DNA of 64,000 nt from Sediminibacterium ginsengisoli (GTDB lineage: Bacteria > Bacteroidota > Bacteroidia > Chitinophagales > Chitinophagaceae): positions 186,001 to 250,000 of the forward strand of contig NZ_FUWH01000004.1 in NCBI RefSeq assembly GCF_900167075.1, written 5' to 3'. This document shows positions 16,041-25,218 of the stretch, in pieces. Below the pieces are notes generated by a model. That model saw nothing but the letters and a program-made list of their open reading frames with translations. It had not been told where the DNA came from and ran no database searches. The number at the start of each line of letters is the position of its first letter. Within the stretch, counting starts at the first letter, position 1. The translations under genes were made by a program, and so were the position numbers.

Positions 16041-18233
16041 TTACCTTATTAACACTACGCTTCCTTTGAACTCTCTTTTCCGCTGCTGATTATCAATGCA
16101 TTCCAGATACCATACGTAGGTTCCTGCCGGCTGCGGAAGGTTGTTCAGCCTGCCATCCCAGCCCGTACCTGCCGTAGTGGTGGTGAACACCGGCTGGCCA
16201 TACCTGTTGTATACCCTGAAAATGAACGATACGATTCCGCCGTTCACAACAGGTCTCAGCAGGTCGTTCTTCCCGTCGTTATTGGGTGTAAATGCCGTTG
16301 GAACATAAGCCGTATCGCATGGCGCTCCCGTGGTGTTCTGCTGCAGGATCACGACAGGTACCGTATCTACAGGACAGTTCCTTGCAGTGCGGATAATAAC
16401 CTGGTAATTCCCTGCAGGGAGGGTCGATTCCTGCCCCGAAGGATAATTCCGGCCGTTCACTTCATACGAATAGGGCGCATCCGCACCTGTAACCGTAAGT
16501 TTTGCTTTACCCGGCTGCGAACGCCAGCATTCTGCGGGAGTGATCTGCTGGCTGATAACCGGAGGTATGATCACAAAATCATTCAGCGTATGCTGCACAT
16601 TCCAGATACACTGGGTTCCGTCTTTTACGGCCACCTTGTATTGTCCTGCGGCAAGACCGGTATAAGTGGTTGCAGCTGAAAATGCGCTGTTGTTAACGCT
16701 TACCGTAAATGGCGATGTGATATTGCTTACATTCATTTTAAACGCGCCGTCATTCCTTCCTGTGCATCCCGGTATGGTATTAGTGAAACTGATCACGGGC
16801 ACAACTGGCGGCTGAACAGCTATGGTAATGATGGAATCGTACCTGCACGATGTTGTTACGATCTGCAAACGATGCGTGCCGCTTGCAAGCCCTCCGAAAA
16901 CCGGTGTTGCCTGCACTGCACCACCATCCATGCTTGCTCCCAGCAAACCTGGTGCGGGAGATGAATAGGTCAGCGTTACTTCCCCGCCCGTTGGTGTACA
17001 GGATGCAGCGAGTATTTTGATATTGTCGAGCGGTACCGGCGGACTTACTGCGCCAATTGTAAAAGTCGTATCGAGGTTACACCGGTTCACATCTTTTACA
17101 TTCAGCCGGTAAGCACCTGCAGGGAGACCGGTAATATCAGGACTGCTTGTTGCCGGCTGGCCCTGAACACTAAAACTGAATGGCGACGAGCCTTTCAGCG
17201 GTGTGATCTTCAGCGTTCCGTTGCCGGATGCACAGGTATCTTTTGTAGTAACCATTGTCAGGTCGAGCGCATCGAACTGTTTTACCTGTACCGTTGTATC
17301 TGCAGCACAACCGTCTGCACTGCGCATATGGATTGAATATTGTCCCGGACCAAGCGGATTGAAATAACCTGTGGCATTTGTGATATTATTCAGTGTATAG
17401 GCAATGCCTGCGTTGGAAGCCACTGCTGCCTGCACCAGCACATTACCCGGCACGGTGCCGCATTGTGCCTGTACCGCCAGGTTCTGTACCTGAATTCCCT
17501 GCAACAGGCCAGACTCTGTAATACTGGCTGCATCCCAGATACTTTCCGGTAATGAACAGAGCGTGTTCAATACTTTTTTATTGTCCATGTCTATTTCAAC
17601 CAGATTACTGCCGGTGCCGAACCTGTCGGGCTCTATGCCGTAGATCTTATTATTACTGCAGGAAACGGGAATACTTACCAATCCGAAAAAATCATGATTG
17701 GGAGTCTGCATGTATACCACACTTGCTGCAGGATTATTGATGTTGATCTCTACCAGCCCCTGCGAAGCGAGGTATAATTTGTCGTTATAAAAAATGAGGT
17801 CGCCCGCCGAAGGATAAGGAACAGTGCCGATTGTTCTCAGCACACCATGATGCGGATCGTACTGAACAAGGTCCGTACCGCGCATCCAGTAAAGCAGGCC
17901 GTTCTTATCCGCGGTGAGCGCATTTGAAATGCCGGAATTGACCAGCAGCTTACAGGTGCCGGGCTGGTTCAGCACCGTACTGTATAAAAGGCCTGCGGTA
18001 GTGGAATAGTAAAGCGTATCCTTATGCAGTGCAACGGAAAAGATCTGGCCTGATGTCTGATTCATACATGGATTCTGCAGGGGCAGTATGGCACATGAGC
18101 CGGACGACAGGTCCAGCTCAACAAAAGTATTGATATCTGTAGCCAGTACGATCTTCTGGCCAATACCCTTCAAAGCCAGGAATATACCGATGATGATTAC
18201 CAGCATCCTGCGAAGGATCCGCAAGGACTTCAT
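16041..18233 (-). CDS. Secreted gliding-motility-type protein with T9SS type B sorting domain
   Basis: 730 residues. Signal peptide region (MKSLRILRRMLVIIIGIFLA), an N-terminal beta-propeller-like part (residues about 30-250) in which short segments recur, several SprB-like beta-sandwich repeats with paired cysteines (about 260-640, e.g. 'GQYSIHMRSADGCAADTTV', 'GQYKVAVKDGTQCIWN'), and the CHU_C/type B domain at the end ('VPTAFTPNNDGKNDLLRP', 'VYNRYGQPVF', 'PAGTYVWYLECID'). The sorting domain directs export by the type IX system. Probably a cell-surface or extracellular protein. Ligand unknown. Confidence 0.88.
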   Translation of the reverse strand: MKSLRILRRMLVIIIGIFLALKGIGQKIVLATDINTFVELDLSSGSCAILPLQNPCMNQTSGQIFSVALHKDTLYYSTTAGLLYSTVLNQPGTCKLLVNSGISNALTADKNGLLYWMRGTDLVQYDPHHGVLRTIGTVPYPSAGDLIFYNDKLYLASQGLVEININNPAASVVYMQTPNHDFFGLVSIPVSCSNNKIYGIEPDRFGTGSNLVEIDMDNKKVLNTLCSLPESIWDAASITESGLLQGIQVQNLAVQAQCGTVPGNVLVQAAVASNAGIAYTLNNITNATGYFNPLGPGQYSIHMRSADGCAADTTVQVKQFDALDLTMVTTKDTCASGNGTLKITPLKGSSPFSFSVQGQPATSSPDITGLPAGAYRLNVKDVNRCNLDTTFTIGAVSPPVPLDNIKILAASCTPTGGEVTLTYSSPAPGLLGASMDGGAVQATPVFGGLASGTHRLQIVTTSCRYDSIITIAVQPPVVPVISFTNTIPGCTGRNDGAFKMNVSNITSPFTVSVNNSAFSAATTYTGLAAGQYKVAVKDGTQCIWNVQHTLNDFVIIPPVISQQITPAECWRSQPGKAKLTVTGADAPYSYEVNGRNYPSGQESTLPAGNYQVIIRTARNCPVDTVPVVILQQNTTGAPCDTAYVPTAFTPNNDGKNDLLRPVVNGGIVSFIFRVYNRYGQPVFTTTTAGTGWDGRLNNLPQPAGTYVWYLECIDNQQRKREFKGSVVLIR

Positions 18234-18304
18234 AAGGAATAGTTTCGCCGCAAGAGTACGGCAAAGGCCTGTAAACCGGAAACAGAATGGGACAAACGGG
18301 GTTA

Positions 18305-19627
18305 TTATCTTTTCATCCCCGGAAAACGACCGCCCATCGGCATATTATTCATCATTTTCATCATCTGTTTCATCTGCTCGAACTGCTTCATGAAAGCATT
18401 TACTTCGGCCATGTCTTTTCCGCTTCCTTTAGCGATACGCATGCGACGCTCCTGGTTAAGCACATCGGGGTTAGAGCGTTCATAAGGGGTCATGGATTTG
18501 ATCATCGCTTCAATGCCTTTGAATGCATCGTCGTTAATATCTACGTCCTTGATGGCTTTTCCCACACCGGGGATCATTCCCATCAGATCTTTCAGGTTAC
18601 CCATTTTTTTGATCTGCTGCAGCTGGTCCAGGAAGTCCTGGAAATCGAACTGGTTCTTACGGATCTTCTTTTCGAGTTTTTTCGCTTCGGCTTCGTCGTA
18701 CTGGGCCTGGGCTTTTTCCACGAGCGTGGTGATATCACCCATACCGAGAATACGCTGCGCCATACGATCCGGGTAGAACACGTCCAGCGTATCCATTTTT
18801 TCGCCACTGCTCACAAACTTGATCGGTTTGTTCACTGTGTATTTGATGGAAAGAGCCGCACCACCGCGTGTATCACCATCGAGTTTGGTTAGTACCACAC
18901 CCGTGAAATCAAGACGGTCATTGAACGCTTTTGCAGTATTCACAGCATCCTGACCGGTCATGGAATCCACTACAAACAGGATCTCGGTCGGAGACACTGC
19001 CTGTTTGATATTGGCCACTTCGGTCATCATGGCTTCATCCACTGCAAGACGCCCTGCCGTATCTATGATAACAACATTTTTATTCTTTGCTTTCGCTTCT
19101 TTGATCGCATTCTGTGCGATAGAAACAGGATCAGTGTTTTCGCGTTCACTGTAAATATCCACGCCTACCTGTCCGGCGAGTACGGTGAGCTGATCGATAG
19201 CCGCGGGACGATAAACGTCTGCCGCAACCAGTAAAGGAGATTTGTTCTTTTTAGTTTTGAGATAGCTGGCCAGTTTACCGGTAAACGTAGTTTTACCACT
19301 ACCCTGCAGCCCGGCGATCAGTATCACGGCAGGATTACCTGTTACATTGAAAGCTGCCTCGCTGCCACCCATGAGTTCGGTCAGTTCATCCTGCACGATC
19401 TTCACCATCAGCTGGCCCGGGCTGATCGCATTGATCACTTTCTCACCCACGGCTTTGTCTTTCACTTTATCGGTGAACTCCTTTGCTATCTTGAAGTTAA
19501 CGTCAGCATCGATCAGTGCCCTGCGGATATCCTTAACGGTATTGGCAATATTGAGATCATTGATCCTGGCCTCGCCTTTGAGGTTTTTAAACGCAGATTC
19601 AAGCTTTTCGCTGAGTGAATTAAACAT
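18305..19627 (-). CDS. ffh: Signal recognition particle protein Ffh
   Basis: 440 residues. N domain, then G domain with the P-loop 'LQGSGKTTFTGKLA', 'DTAGR', 'TKLDGDTRGGAAL', and a methionine-rich M domain (residues about 320-440, 'GKDMAEVNAFMKQFEQMKQM') that binds SRP RNA and signal sequences. It targets nascent membrane proteins to FtsY/SecYEG. The 5' leader holds a strong hairpin. Confidence 0.97.
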   Translation of the reverse strand: MFNSLSEKLESAFKNLKGEARINDLNIANTVKDIRRALIDADVNFKIAKEFTDKVKDKAVGEKVINAISPGQLMVKIVQDELTELMGGSEAAFNVTGNPAVILIAGLQGSGKTTFTGKLASYLKTKKNKSPLLVAADVYRPAAIDQLTVLAGQVGVDIYSERENTDPVSIAQNAIKEAKAKNKNVVIIDTAGRLAVDEAMMTEVANIKQAVSPTEILFVVDSMTGQDAVNTAKAFNDRLDFTGVVLTKLDGDTRGGAALSIKYTVNKPIKFVSSGEKMDTLDVFYPDRMAQRILGMGDITTLVEKAQAQYDEAEAKKLEKKIRKNQFDFQDFLDQLQQIKKMGNLKDLMGMIPGVGKAIKDVDINDDAFKGIEAMIKSMTPYERSNPDVLNQERRMRIAKGSGKDMAEVNAFMKQFEQMKQMMKMMNNMPMGGRFPGMKR

Positions 19628-19658
19628 ACTGTTGCTTTTTCGCCTTGATATAAATCAA

Positions 19659-19690
19659 AAAGTGAATATAACAGAAGCTATATTCACTTT
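19659..19690 (-). promoter_or_regulatory. 12-bp hairpin in the ffh leader
   Basis: AAAGTGAATATA and TATATTCACTTT arms with an 8-base loop, 32 bases upstream of the ffh start and just downstream of its -7 element (19698-19705, minus-strand TATATTTG). It would sit at the very 5' end of the mRNA, possibly stabilising it or serving as a binding site. Confidence 0.6.
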
Positions 19691-19697
19691 CGGAGTG

Positions 19698-19705
19698 CAA
19701 ATATA
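19698..19705 (-). promoter_or_regulatory. -7 promoter element of ffh
   Basis: Minus-strand TATATTTG, 70 bases before the start codon and directly ahead of the leader hairpin. Confidence 0.5.
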
Positions 19706-19742
19706 ATGTACAATTGCACCTTTTGCTAAAATATCATCAGGG

Positions 19743-20609
19743 CTAGCCCAGGTACACTTTCAGGTGCTTGCAGCGGCTGGTGCTGCGCAGTTTGGTGATG
19801 GCTTTGTCTTTGATCTGCCTTACCCTTTCCCTTGTGAGGTTGAAGCGCTCGCCGATATCTTCCAGACTGAGCGGATGATCAACGCCGATACCGAAGAAAA
19901 AGCAGACCACTTCTTTCTGCCTTTCGGTGAGGGTCTGCAGGCTGCGGTCTATTTCCATACGCAGCGACTCGTGGTGTACGAGGTTCTCATCGGTTTTTTC
20001 TGCGTTGGGGTTTTCCATTACATCCATCAGTGTTCCTTCTTCCCCTTCGGAAAGCGGTGTATCCATGCTCACATGCCTGAACCCGGCATTCATGGTGGTG
20101 GTTACTTCATCTATTCCTATTTCCAGCATATCGGCCAGTTCCTGCGGAGTAGGTTCGCGTTCAAATTCCTGTTCCAGCTGCTGATAAGCTTTGCTGATGC
20201 GGTTGGTCAGTCCTACTTTATTCAGCGGCAGACGCACGATACGGCTTTGTTCTGCCAGTGCCTGCAGAATGCTCTGCCTGATCCACCATACTGCATAGGA
20301 AATGAATTTGAACCCGCGTGTTTCATCGAAACGCAGCGCGGCTTTGATCAGACCGAGATTGCCTTCGTTGATCAGATCGGGCAGGGTAAGCCCCTGGTTC
20401 TGGTACTGCTTGGCAACCGAGACCACAAAACGCAGGTTCGATTTGATAAGACGGTCGAGCGAACGCTGGCATCCTTCGCGTATACGCATAGAAAGCTGCA
20501 CTTCCTCTTCGGGACTGATCAGATCTACCTTTCCGATTTCCTGTAAATATTTTTCGAGGCTCTGTGATTCACGATTGGTAATCGATTTCGTGATCTTCAA
20601 TTGACGCAT
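19743..20609 (-). CDS. rpoD: Primary RNA polymerase sigma factor (short Bacteroidota type)
   Basis: 288 residues from [19 protein letters not shown], the typical start of the Bacteroidota housekeeping sigma; an ATG two codons earlier (20615) is possible. Region 1.2 ('[19 protein letters not shown]'), region 2 ('[18 protein letters not shown]', '[14 protein letters not shown]'), region 3 and region 4.2 ('[19 protein letters not shown]') are all present. It lacks region 1.1, as in its phylum, and reads the TAnnTTTG promoters seen across this window. Confidence 0.96.
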   Translation of the reverse strand: MRQLKITKSITNRESQSLEKYLQEIGKVDLISPEEEVQLSMRIREGCQRSLDRLIKSNLRFVVSVAKQYQNQGLTLPDLINEGNLGLIKAALRFDETRGFKFISYAVWWIRQSILQALAEQSRIVRLPLNKVGLTNRISKAYQQLEQEFEREPTPQELADMLEIGIDEVTTTMNAGFRHVSMDTPLSEGEEGTLMDVMENPNAEKTDENLVHHESLRMEIDRSLQTLTERQKEVVCFFFGIGVDHPLSLEDIGERFNLTRERVRQIKDKAITKLRSTSRCKHLKVYLG

Positions 20610-20615
20610 GCTCAT

Positions 20616-20915
20616 AGCAAAGCAGTTTAGGATTGTATGTATGGTTGTTTTGGTTTTGAGAAGAAGCCCCGGCCATGCATTGCAAAGCCATCCTTTGATA
20701 CGTCATTTCTAACAGGCAATTTAAGATTTTTTTTAATCCGGTCAAAAAAAATATTTTTTATAAATAACTGATTATCAAATGTTTAAATAAAAACAATAGG
20801 GTTACTCTTTCCTTCCACCCTTTTAGGGCGATACCGGATCAAAAAAACATTTGACCGGTATGGATTATTTAATATTATTGCAGGCCTATGAAAGATTGTA
20901 GGCTAAAGAGAATGT
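20616..20915. other. 300-base intergenic region upstream of rpoD and the START-like gene
   Basis: No ORF or RNA gene recognised. AT-rich in the middle. It holds a bulged hairpin at 20831-20861 and an extra copy of its arm at 20738-20746. It should carry the divergent promoters of both genes, but I see no perfect TAnnTTTG on either strand. Confidence 0.6.
20831..20861. repeat. Inverted repeat with CCGGTCAAA-type arms
   Basis: ATACCGG and CCGGTAT arms (7 bp) extend through TCAAA/TTTGA with a single bulged base. The arm sequence TTTGACCGG recurs inverted as CCGGTCAAA at 20738-20746. A regulator-binding site for the rpoD/START-like intergenic region is possible. Confidence 0.55.
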
Positions 20916-21299
20916 ATGAGTAAGAAACAATTATTTACCCTTGAGTTCCCGGTAAGATGCTCTCCCACCATTTTATATGAGTTTTTGGCTAGTCCTGCAG
21001 GCTTACAGGAATGGTTTGCGGACAAGGTAGACGAATGGGAAAATGTATACAGCTTCTCCTGGAATGGCGGAACACCGGATAAAGCAGATGTGCTGGATAA
21101 AGAGCAGGATAAATTCATCCGCTTCCACTGGCAGCACAGCGACAAGAACGAATATTTCGAATTCAAAATAGAAAAAACAGAGATCTCTAACCAGACCATC
21201 CTTGTGATCAAGGATTTTGCAGAGAAGAACGAGATCAAAGACCAGAGCCAGTTATGGGGCTACCAGGTTAAAGAGCTTTTCCATCGTCTGGGTGCATAA
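20916..21299 (+). CDS. START-like / AHSA1-fold domain protein
   Basis: 127 residues. 'FTLEFPVRCSPTILYEFLAS' followed by 'GLQEWFADKVDEWENVYSFSW' matches the small helix-grip proteins with START-like folds common in Bacteroidota. Such folds bind hydrophobic ligands or act as chaperone co-factors; the role here is unknown. It overlaps the convergent gene at its 3' end by 32 bases. Confidence 0.75.
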   Translation: MSKKQLFTLEFPVRCSPTILYEFLASPAGLQEWFADKVDEWENVYSFSWNGGTPDKADVLDKEQDKFIRFHWQHSDKNEYFEFKIEKTEISNQTILVIKDFAEKNEIKDQSQLWGYQVKELFHRLGA

Positions 21300-21906
21300 G
21301 CCGGCAGCCCAGCATTTTTAACAGGGCTGCATAATTTTCTGTAAAAAAAGTGGCGTTACCATTCCATTCTGCCAGGGGGATTTTTTTTGCCAGCTTGAGC
21401 AAGCCCTCTCCTTCCGGAACAACAAGGCCTGAACTGCCCAATGGCATATAATTGTCCTGCCGGAAATGATGCTGCCATGCATCCTGCCCAACATTGATAT
21501 ACCATCCCTCACGCAGCGCCGGATCGCTGAAATATGCTTCAATGCTTTTACCGAACGCAGGAATAAAGCTCCCTGCCAGGTGAAGCGTGATACTTACGTG
21601 ATGACCCCACCAGAAAAAACTGCGGATCGCAAACACATCGGTTACGGTAAAACAGCGCGGATAGTCGAGCATGGCCCAGGGCAACCCTTCGTAAGATTCG
21701 CCTTTGGATACTTTAGGAGATGCAGCAAGGATCCGTTCTCCGTTGGCAGCACCGGCTAAGACTGCCGCCATTTCCCGGAACCGGTTCGCTGTTTCGCCCA
21801 GCATGCCGGTTATCTTCCCGATAATGCGGTTCTTTGTTAAAATAAGACCGGCATCATTGAGCAGTTCTCTTTCCTCTTGTGAAAATGTTACATTTGCGCC
21901 ATCCAT
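21268..21906 (-). CDS. Conserved hypothetical protein
   Basis: 212 residues starting MDGANVTFSQEERELLNDAG. It has Trp/His/aromatic-rich segments ('AIRSFFWWGHHVSITLHLAG', 'YINVGQDAWQHHFRQDNY') that may form an active or ligand site. No signal peptide and no recognised domain. The same layout convergent with a START-like gene gives no further clue. Real gene judged by length, codon usage like its neighbours and a clean ATG. Confidence 0.7.
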   Translation of the reverse strand: MDGANVTFSQEERELLNDAGLILTKNRIIGKITGMLGETANRFREMAAVLAGAANGERILAASPKVSKGESYEGLPWAMLDYPRCFTVTDVFAIRSFFWWGHHVSITLHLAGSFIPAFGKSIEAYFSDPALREGWYINVGQDAWQHHFRQDNYMPLGSSGLVVPEGEGLLKLAKKIPLAEWNGNATFFTENYAALLKMLGCRLMHPDDGKAL

Positions 21907-21955
21907 GCAATAGTTATTACAGCCTGTTATAAATTGTTGCTTAAATTAATATAGT

Positions 21956-23398
21956 TTGATCAAAAAGCTAGATATACTCATTATACGGTCCTTTGTCGGC
22001 CCTTTCTTTGCGGCATTCACGATCTCGCTTTTTGTGCTGACCATGCAGTTCTTCTGGCTGTATATCGATGACCTGGTTGGTAAAGGTCTCGATCTTTTTA
22101 CCGTATTGAAACTGGTGGGCCTCGTTGCACTTTTCTGGGTACCGATGGCATTACCGCTGGCACTGCTTTTTTCATCCATCATGACCTTCGGTAATCTCGG
22201 CGAATCCTTTGAACTGGTTGCCATCAAAGCCGCGGGCATCCCGTTGCTGCGTTTCATGAGACCTTTGCTTGTGATCACGATTTTCATCAGCGGGCTTGCT
22301 TTTCTTTTCGCCAACAATATCATCCCTGTTACGCAGTTAAAGCTATCGGCCTTAAAATATGACATCATCGTTTCGAAGCCTGCTATCGATATCAAGGAAG
22401 GTGTTTTTTATGATAAGATAGATGGATATGTGATCAAACTGGGTAAGAAAGAAAAGAACGACAGCATTATTCACGATGTGGTGCTTTTCGAGAAGAATTA
22501 TGGTCTCCAGGATAACATGCTACTGGCCGAAAGCGGCATCATGCGTGTAACACCGGATAAAAGATACCTGGAATTCATCCTGCGTAATGGCTGGCGCTAC
22601 CAGGAAAGAGGTCCGCGCGGCACAACCAATACGGAGTTCATCAGGCTTGGGTTCAAAGAGTATAAAAAGATATTCGACCTGAAAAGTTTCCAGATGAACA
22701 AAACCGGCGACTCCGCATTTTACGATCCGAAAATGCTCAGCCTCCGCCAGCTCAACCATGCCATCGATTCTCTCAACGACATGGACCGCTATTACCTGAA
22801 AAAAATGGTTACGGATGTGAATCCCTATATCCGTTTTGCCCGTTATTCAGATACCGGCTGGGCAAAGGTTGACCGCTCCACGCTGAAAAAACCCAAAAAG
22901 TTCAATGCCCTGATTCCCGATTCCCTGCGTCTGAATATCCAGGAAGGCGCAATCAGCCAGATCGGCAGCATCAAATCGAACGTTGGCCTGCTTGCCAATG
23001 ATTATACGCAGAAATACCAGTCGCTCGAACTGCATGAAATAGAATGGCACCGTAAGTTCACGCTTTCGGTAGCATGCGTGGTACTATTCCTGATCGGGGC
23101 ACCGTTAGGTTCCATTATCCGTAAAGGCGGACTGGGAACACCGCTCGTTTTTGCGATCATCTTTTTTGTCATTTTTCACCTCTTCAACACTTTTGGCGAA
23201 AAATTTGCCCGCGCCGAACAGATGAGTCCGTTCATGGGTATGTGGCTGTCTACGCTGATCCTGATCCCGGTGGGATTCTTTCTCACTTACAAAGCCATGG
23301 GCGATTCGCAGCTCTTCAACCAGGAATTCTATTACAGAACATTCCGGCAGTTACGCCGCTTTTTGTCTAAATTTAGGGTCTCAAAGCAAACCGATTAA
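21956..23398 (+). CDS. LptF/LptG-family lipopolysaccharide export permease
   Basis: 480 residues, TTG start (no ATG occurs before the first membrane helix). N-terminal helices ('FFAAFTISLFVLTMQFFWLY'), a 'DDLVGKGL' loop, a large periplasmic beta-jellyroll region (residues about 110-360), then three C-terminal helices ('VACVVLFLIGAPLGSIIRKGG', 'VFAIIFFVIFHLFNTFGEKFA'). This matches YjgP/YjgQ permeases that, with LptB, extract lipopolysaccharide from the inner membrane. Whether it is LptF or LptG cannot be decided; Bacteroidota genomes encode both away from lptB. Confidence 0.9.
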   Translation: MIKKLDILIIRSFVGPFFAAFTISLFVLTMQFFWLYIDDLVGKGLDLFTVLKLVGLVALFWVPMALPLALLFSSIMTFGNLGESFELVAIKAAGIPLLRFMRPLLVITIFISGLAFLFANNIIPVTQLKLSALKYDIIVSKPAIDIKEGVFYDKIDGYVIKLGKKEKNDSIIHDVVLFEKNYGLQDNMLLAESGIMRVTPDKRYLEFILRNGWRYQERGPRGTTNTEFIRLGFKEYKKIFDLKSFQMNKTGDSAFYDPKMLSLRQLNHAIDSLNDMDRYYLKKMVTDVNPYIRFARYSDTGWAKVDRSTLKKPKKFNALIPDSLRLNIQEGAISQIGSIKSNVGLLANDYTQKYQSLELHEIEWHRKFTLSVACVVLFLIGAPLGSIIRKGGLGTPLVFAIIFFVIFHLFNTFGEKFARAEQMSPFMGMWLSTLILIPVGFFLTYKAMGDSQLFNQEFYYRTFRQLRRFLSKFRVSKQTD

Positions 23399-23409
23399 AA
23401 TCCTCTATT

Positions 23410-24147
23410 ATGTCTGAAAATACATCAAGCCGCCGCGACTTTATCAAAACAACAGGTAAAGCCGGTGTGGCAGCAGGACTGTCGTTCACTATATTACCAG
23501 CCGTACTACAGGCCGGAACCGGCCCTGCAGCAGCGGCAGGTTTCACACAGCAGCCGCTTCCTTACGGTTACAATGCACTGGAACCCGTGATAGATGCGAT
23601 GACAATGGAGATCCATTACACTAAGCACGCAGCTGCTTATACCAAAAACCTGGCTGAAGCATGTGCAGCGGAAAAAGTAGATACCGGCAGTGCAAAACTG
23701 GAAGATGTGCTTCGCAATATTTCGAAGTATTCTGCCAAGATGCGAAATAATGGTGGCGGGCATTATAATCATGAATTGTTCTGGCAGTGCATGAAACCGG
23801 GCGCGGCATCCAAACCATCGGGCAAACTTGCAGATGCGATCACGCAAAGCTTCGGCTCGTATGAGACCTTTACAACACAGTTTTCCGATGCAGGCAAAAA
23901 CCGTTTCGGCAGCGGCTGGGCATGGCTGGTGCTTACCGCAGATAAAAAGCTGGCAATCGGCTCCACACCTAACCAGGACAATCCTCTAATGGATGTAAGC
24001 GATCTGAAAGGAACCCCGTTACTCGGCCTCGATGTATGGGAACATGCTTATTACCTGAAGTACCAGAACAAGCGTCCTGATTATATCAGCAACTGGTGGA
24101 ACATAGTCAACTGGGATTTCGTTCAGTCAAGATTCGAAAAAGCATAA
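23410..24147 (+). CDS. Fe/Mn superoxide dismutase with Tat signal
   Basis: 245 residues. The first 45 carry a twin-arginine signal (SSRRDFIKTTGKAGVAAG) ahead of a complete Fe/Mn SOD. Ligand motifs: His in 'EIHYTKHAAAY', His in 'NNGGGHYNHELFW', and Asp/His in 'LDVWEHAYYLKYQNKRPDYI'; 'GSGWAWLV' is also present. It converts superoxide to peroxide and oxygen, and folded export suggests a periplasmic location. The motif set does not settle Fe versus Mn. Follows the LptF/G gene by 11 bases. Confidence 0.93.
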   Translation: MSENTSSRRDFIKTTGKAGVAAGLSFTILPAVLQAGTGPAAAAGFTQQPLPYGYNALEPVIDAMTMEIHYTKHAAAYTKNLAEACAAEKVDTGSAKLEDVLRNISKYSAKMRNNGGGHYNHELFWQCMKPGAASKPSGKLADAITQSFGSYETFTTQFSDAGKNRFGSGWAWLVLTADKKLAIGSTPNQDNPLMDVSDLKGTPLLGLDVWEHAYYLKYQNKRPDYISNWWNIVNWDFVQSRFEKA

Positions 24148-24172
24148 GATTTCACTTACCAATACAGTAACC

Positions 24173-24586
24173 ATGTTAACAACAACCACAAAGTGGGTAG
24201 AAGCGCTTGCATTTGACGCAACGGCGGATAGCGGGCATACAGTAAGGATAGACACATCAGTAGAAGGCGGCGGACTCGGCAGCGGCATGAATCCTAAAAA
24301 GATGCTGCTGGCATCGGTAGCGGGCTGCAGCGGTATGGATGTAGTGGAGATCCTTCACAAAATGAAAGTAGCGTTCACCAAACTGGAGATAGAAGCATCA
24401 GCGGAACAGACGGAAGATCACCCCAAAGTATTCAAATACATCGACATGGTTTACCGTTGCGATGCAAAAGAAGAAGAGCTCGATAAAGTAAACAGGGCTG
24501 TATCCTTATCACAGGAAAAATACTGCGGTGTATCTGCCATGCTGGCCAAACACTGCAAGATCAATTACAGAGTAGAGCTCGTATAA
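24173..24586 (+). CDS. OsmC-family protein
   Basis: 137 residues. 'GMNPKKMLLASVAGCSGMDVVEIL' holds the first conserved Cys, and 'CGVSAMLAKHCKINYRVEL' the C-terminal one. OsmC/Ohr proteins reduce organic hydroperoxides through a Cys pair; spacing here is OsmC-like. Lies 25 bases after the superoxide dismutase, suggesting an oxidative-defence pair. Confidence 0.85.
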   Translation: MLTTTTKWVEALAFDATADSGHTVRIDTSVEGGGLGSGMNPKKMLLASVAGCSGMDVVEILHKMKVAFTKLEIEASAEQTEDHPKVFKYIDMVYRCDAKEEELDKVNRAVSLSQEKYCGVSAMLAKHCKINYRVELV

Positions 24587-24665
24587 AAACAGTTCGTTCC
24601 TGATATCATTATATTGAAACAGGCCATGGAAGGCACTGGCTGCAACTTTGTTATTTTTAACTGAA

Positions 24666-25205
24666 ATGGAACAAAGAAAAGTATCGCTTTTTATTGCATC
24701 GAGCGTGGACGGGTTCATAGCCGGACCTGATGACAACCTCGAATTTCTCGCCCTTGTTGAAAAAGAAGGTGAGGATTATGGCTATGCCGATTTTATGGCC
24801 AATGTAGACACGGTAGTGCTCGGCCGTAAAACCTATGACAAAGTGATGCAGATGGATATGCCTTTTCCATACGGCACCAGGGAATGTTATGTGATCACGC
24901 ATAAACCAAAGCCGGATGCCGGTTCTGTCCGTTTTCATACAGGCGATCCTGAAGAACTCATAAAAACGCTGCGTGCAAAACCGGGTAAAACCATTTTTGT
25001 GGATGGCGGGGCTTCAGTGATAGAGCAGCTGATGAAGCAGGATCTGATAGACGATTACATCGTTTCATTTATCCCCGTAGTAATTGGCGGCGGCACAAAG
25101 TTATTCGGTGATACAGGCTTAGCCCGGAAACTGCAACTGGTTCAGACAAAATCATTCGACACCGGTCTTGTGCAATTGCGTTATACTAGACCATCAACCA
25201 CCTGA
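24666..25205 (+). CDS. Dihydrofolate-reductase-family (RibD C-terminal-like) protein
   Basis: ATG 24666 (MEQRKVSLFIASSVDGFIAG) is preferred to the upstream in-frame start at 24648. 179 residues with 'VVLGRKTYDKVM', 'YVITHKP' and 'IFVDGGASVIEQLM' of the RibD_C/YwjB-YyaP group, and 'VIGGGTKLF' near the end. Predicted NADPH-dependent reductase; substrate unknown. Confidence 0.85.
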   Translation: MEQRKVSLFIASSVDGFIAGPDDNLEFLALVEKEGEDYGYADFMANVDTVVLGRKTYDKVMQMDMPFPYGTRECYVITHKPKPDAGSVRFHTGDPEELIKTLRAKPGKTIFVDGGASVIEQLMKQDLIDDYIVSFIPVVIGGGTKLFGDTGLARKLQLVQTKSFDTGLVQLRYTRPSTT

Positions 25206-25218
25206 AATAATTCAAAAC

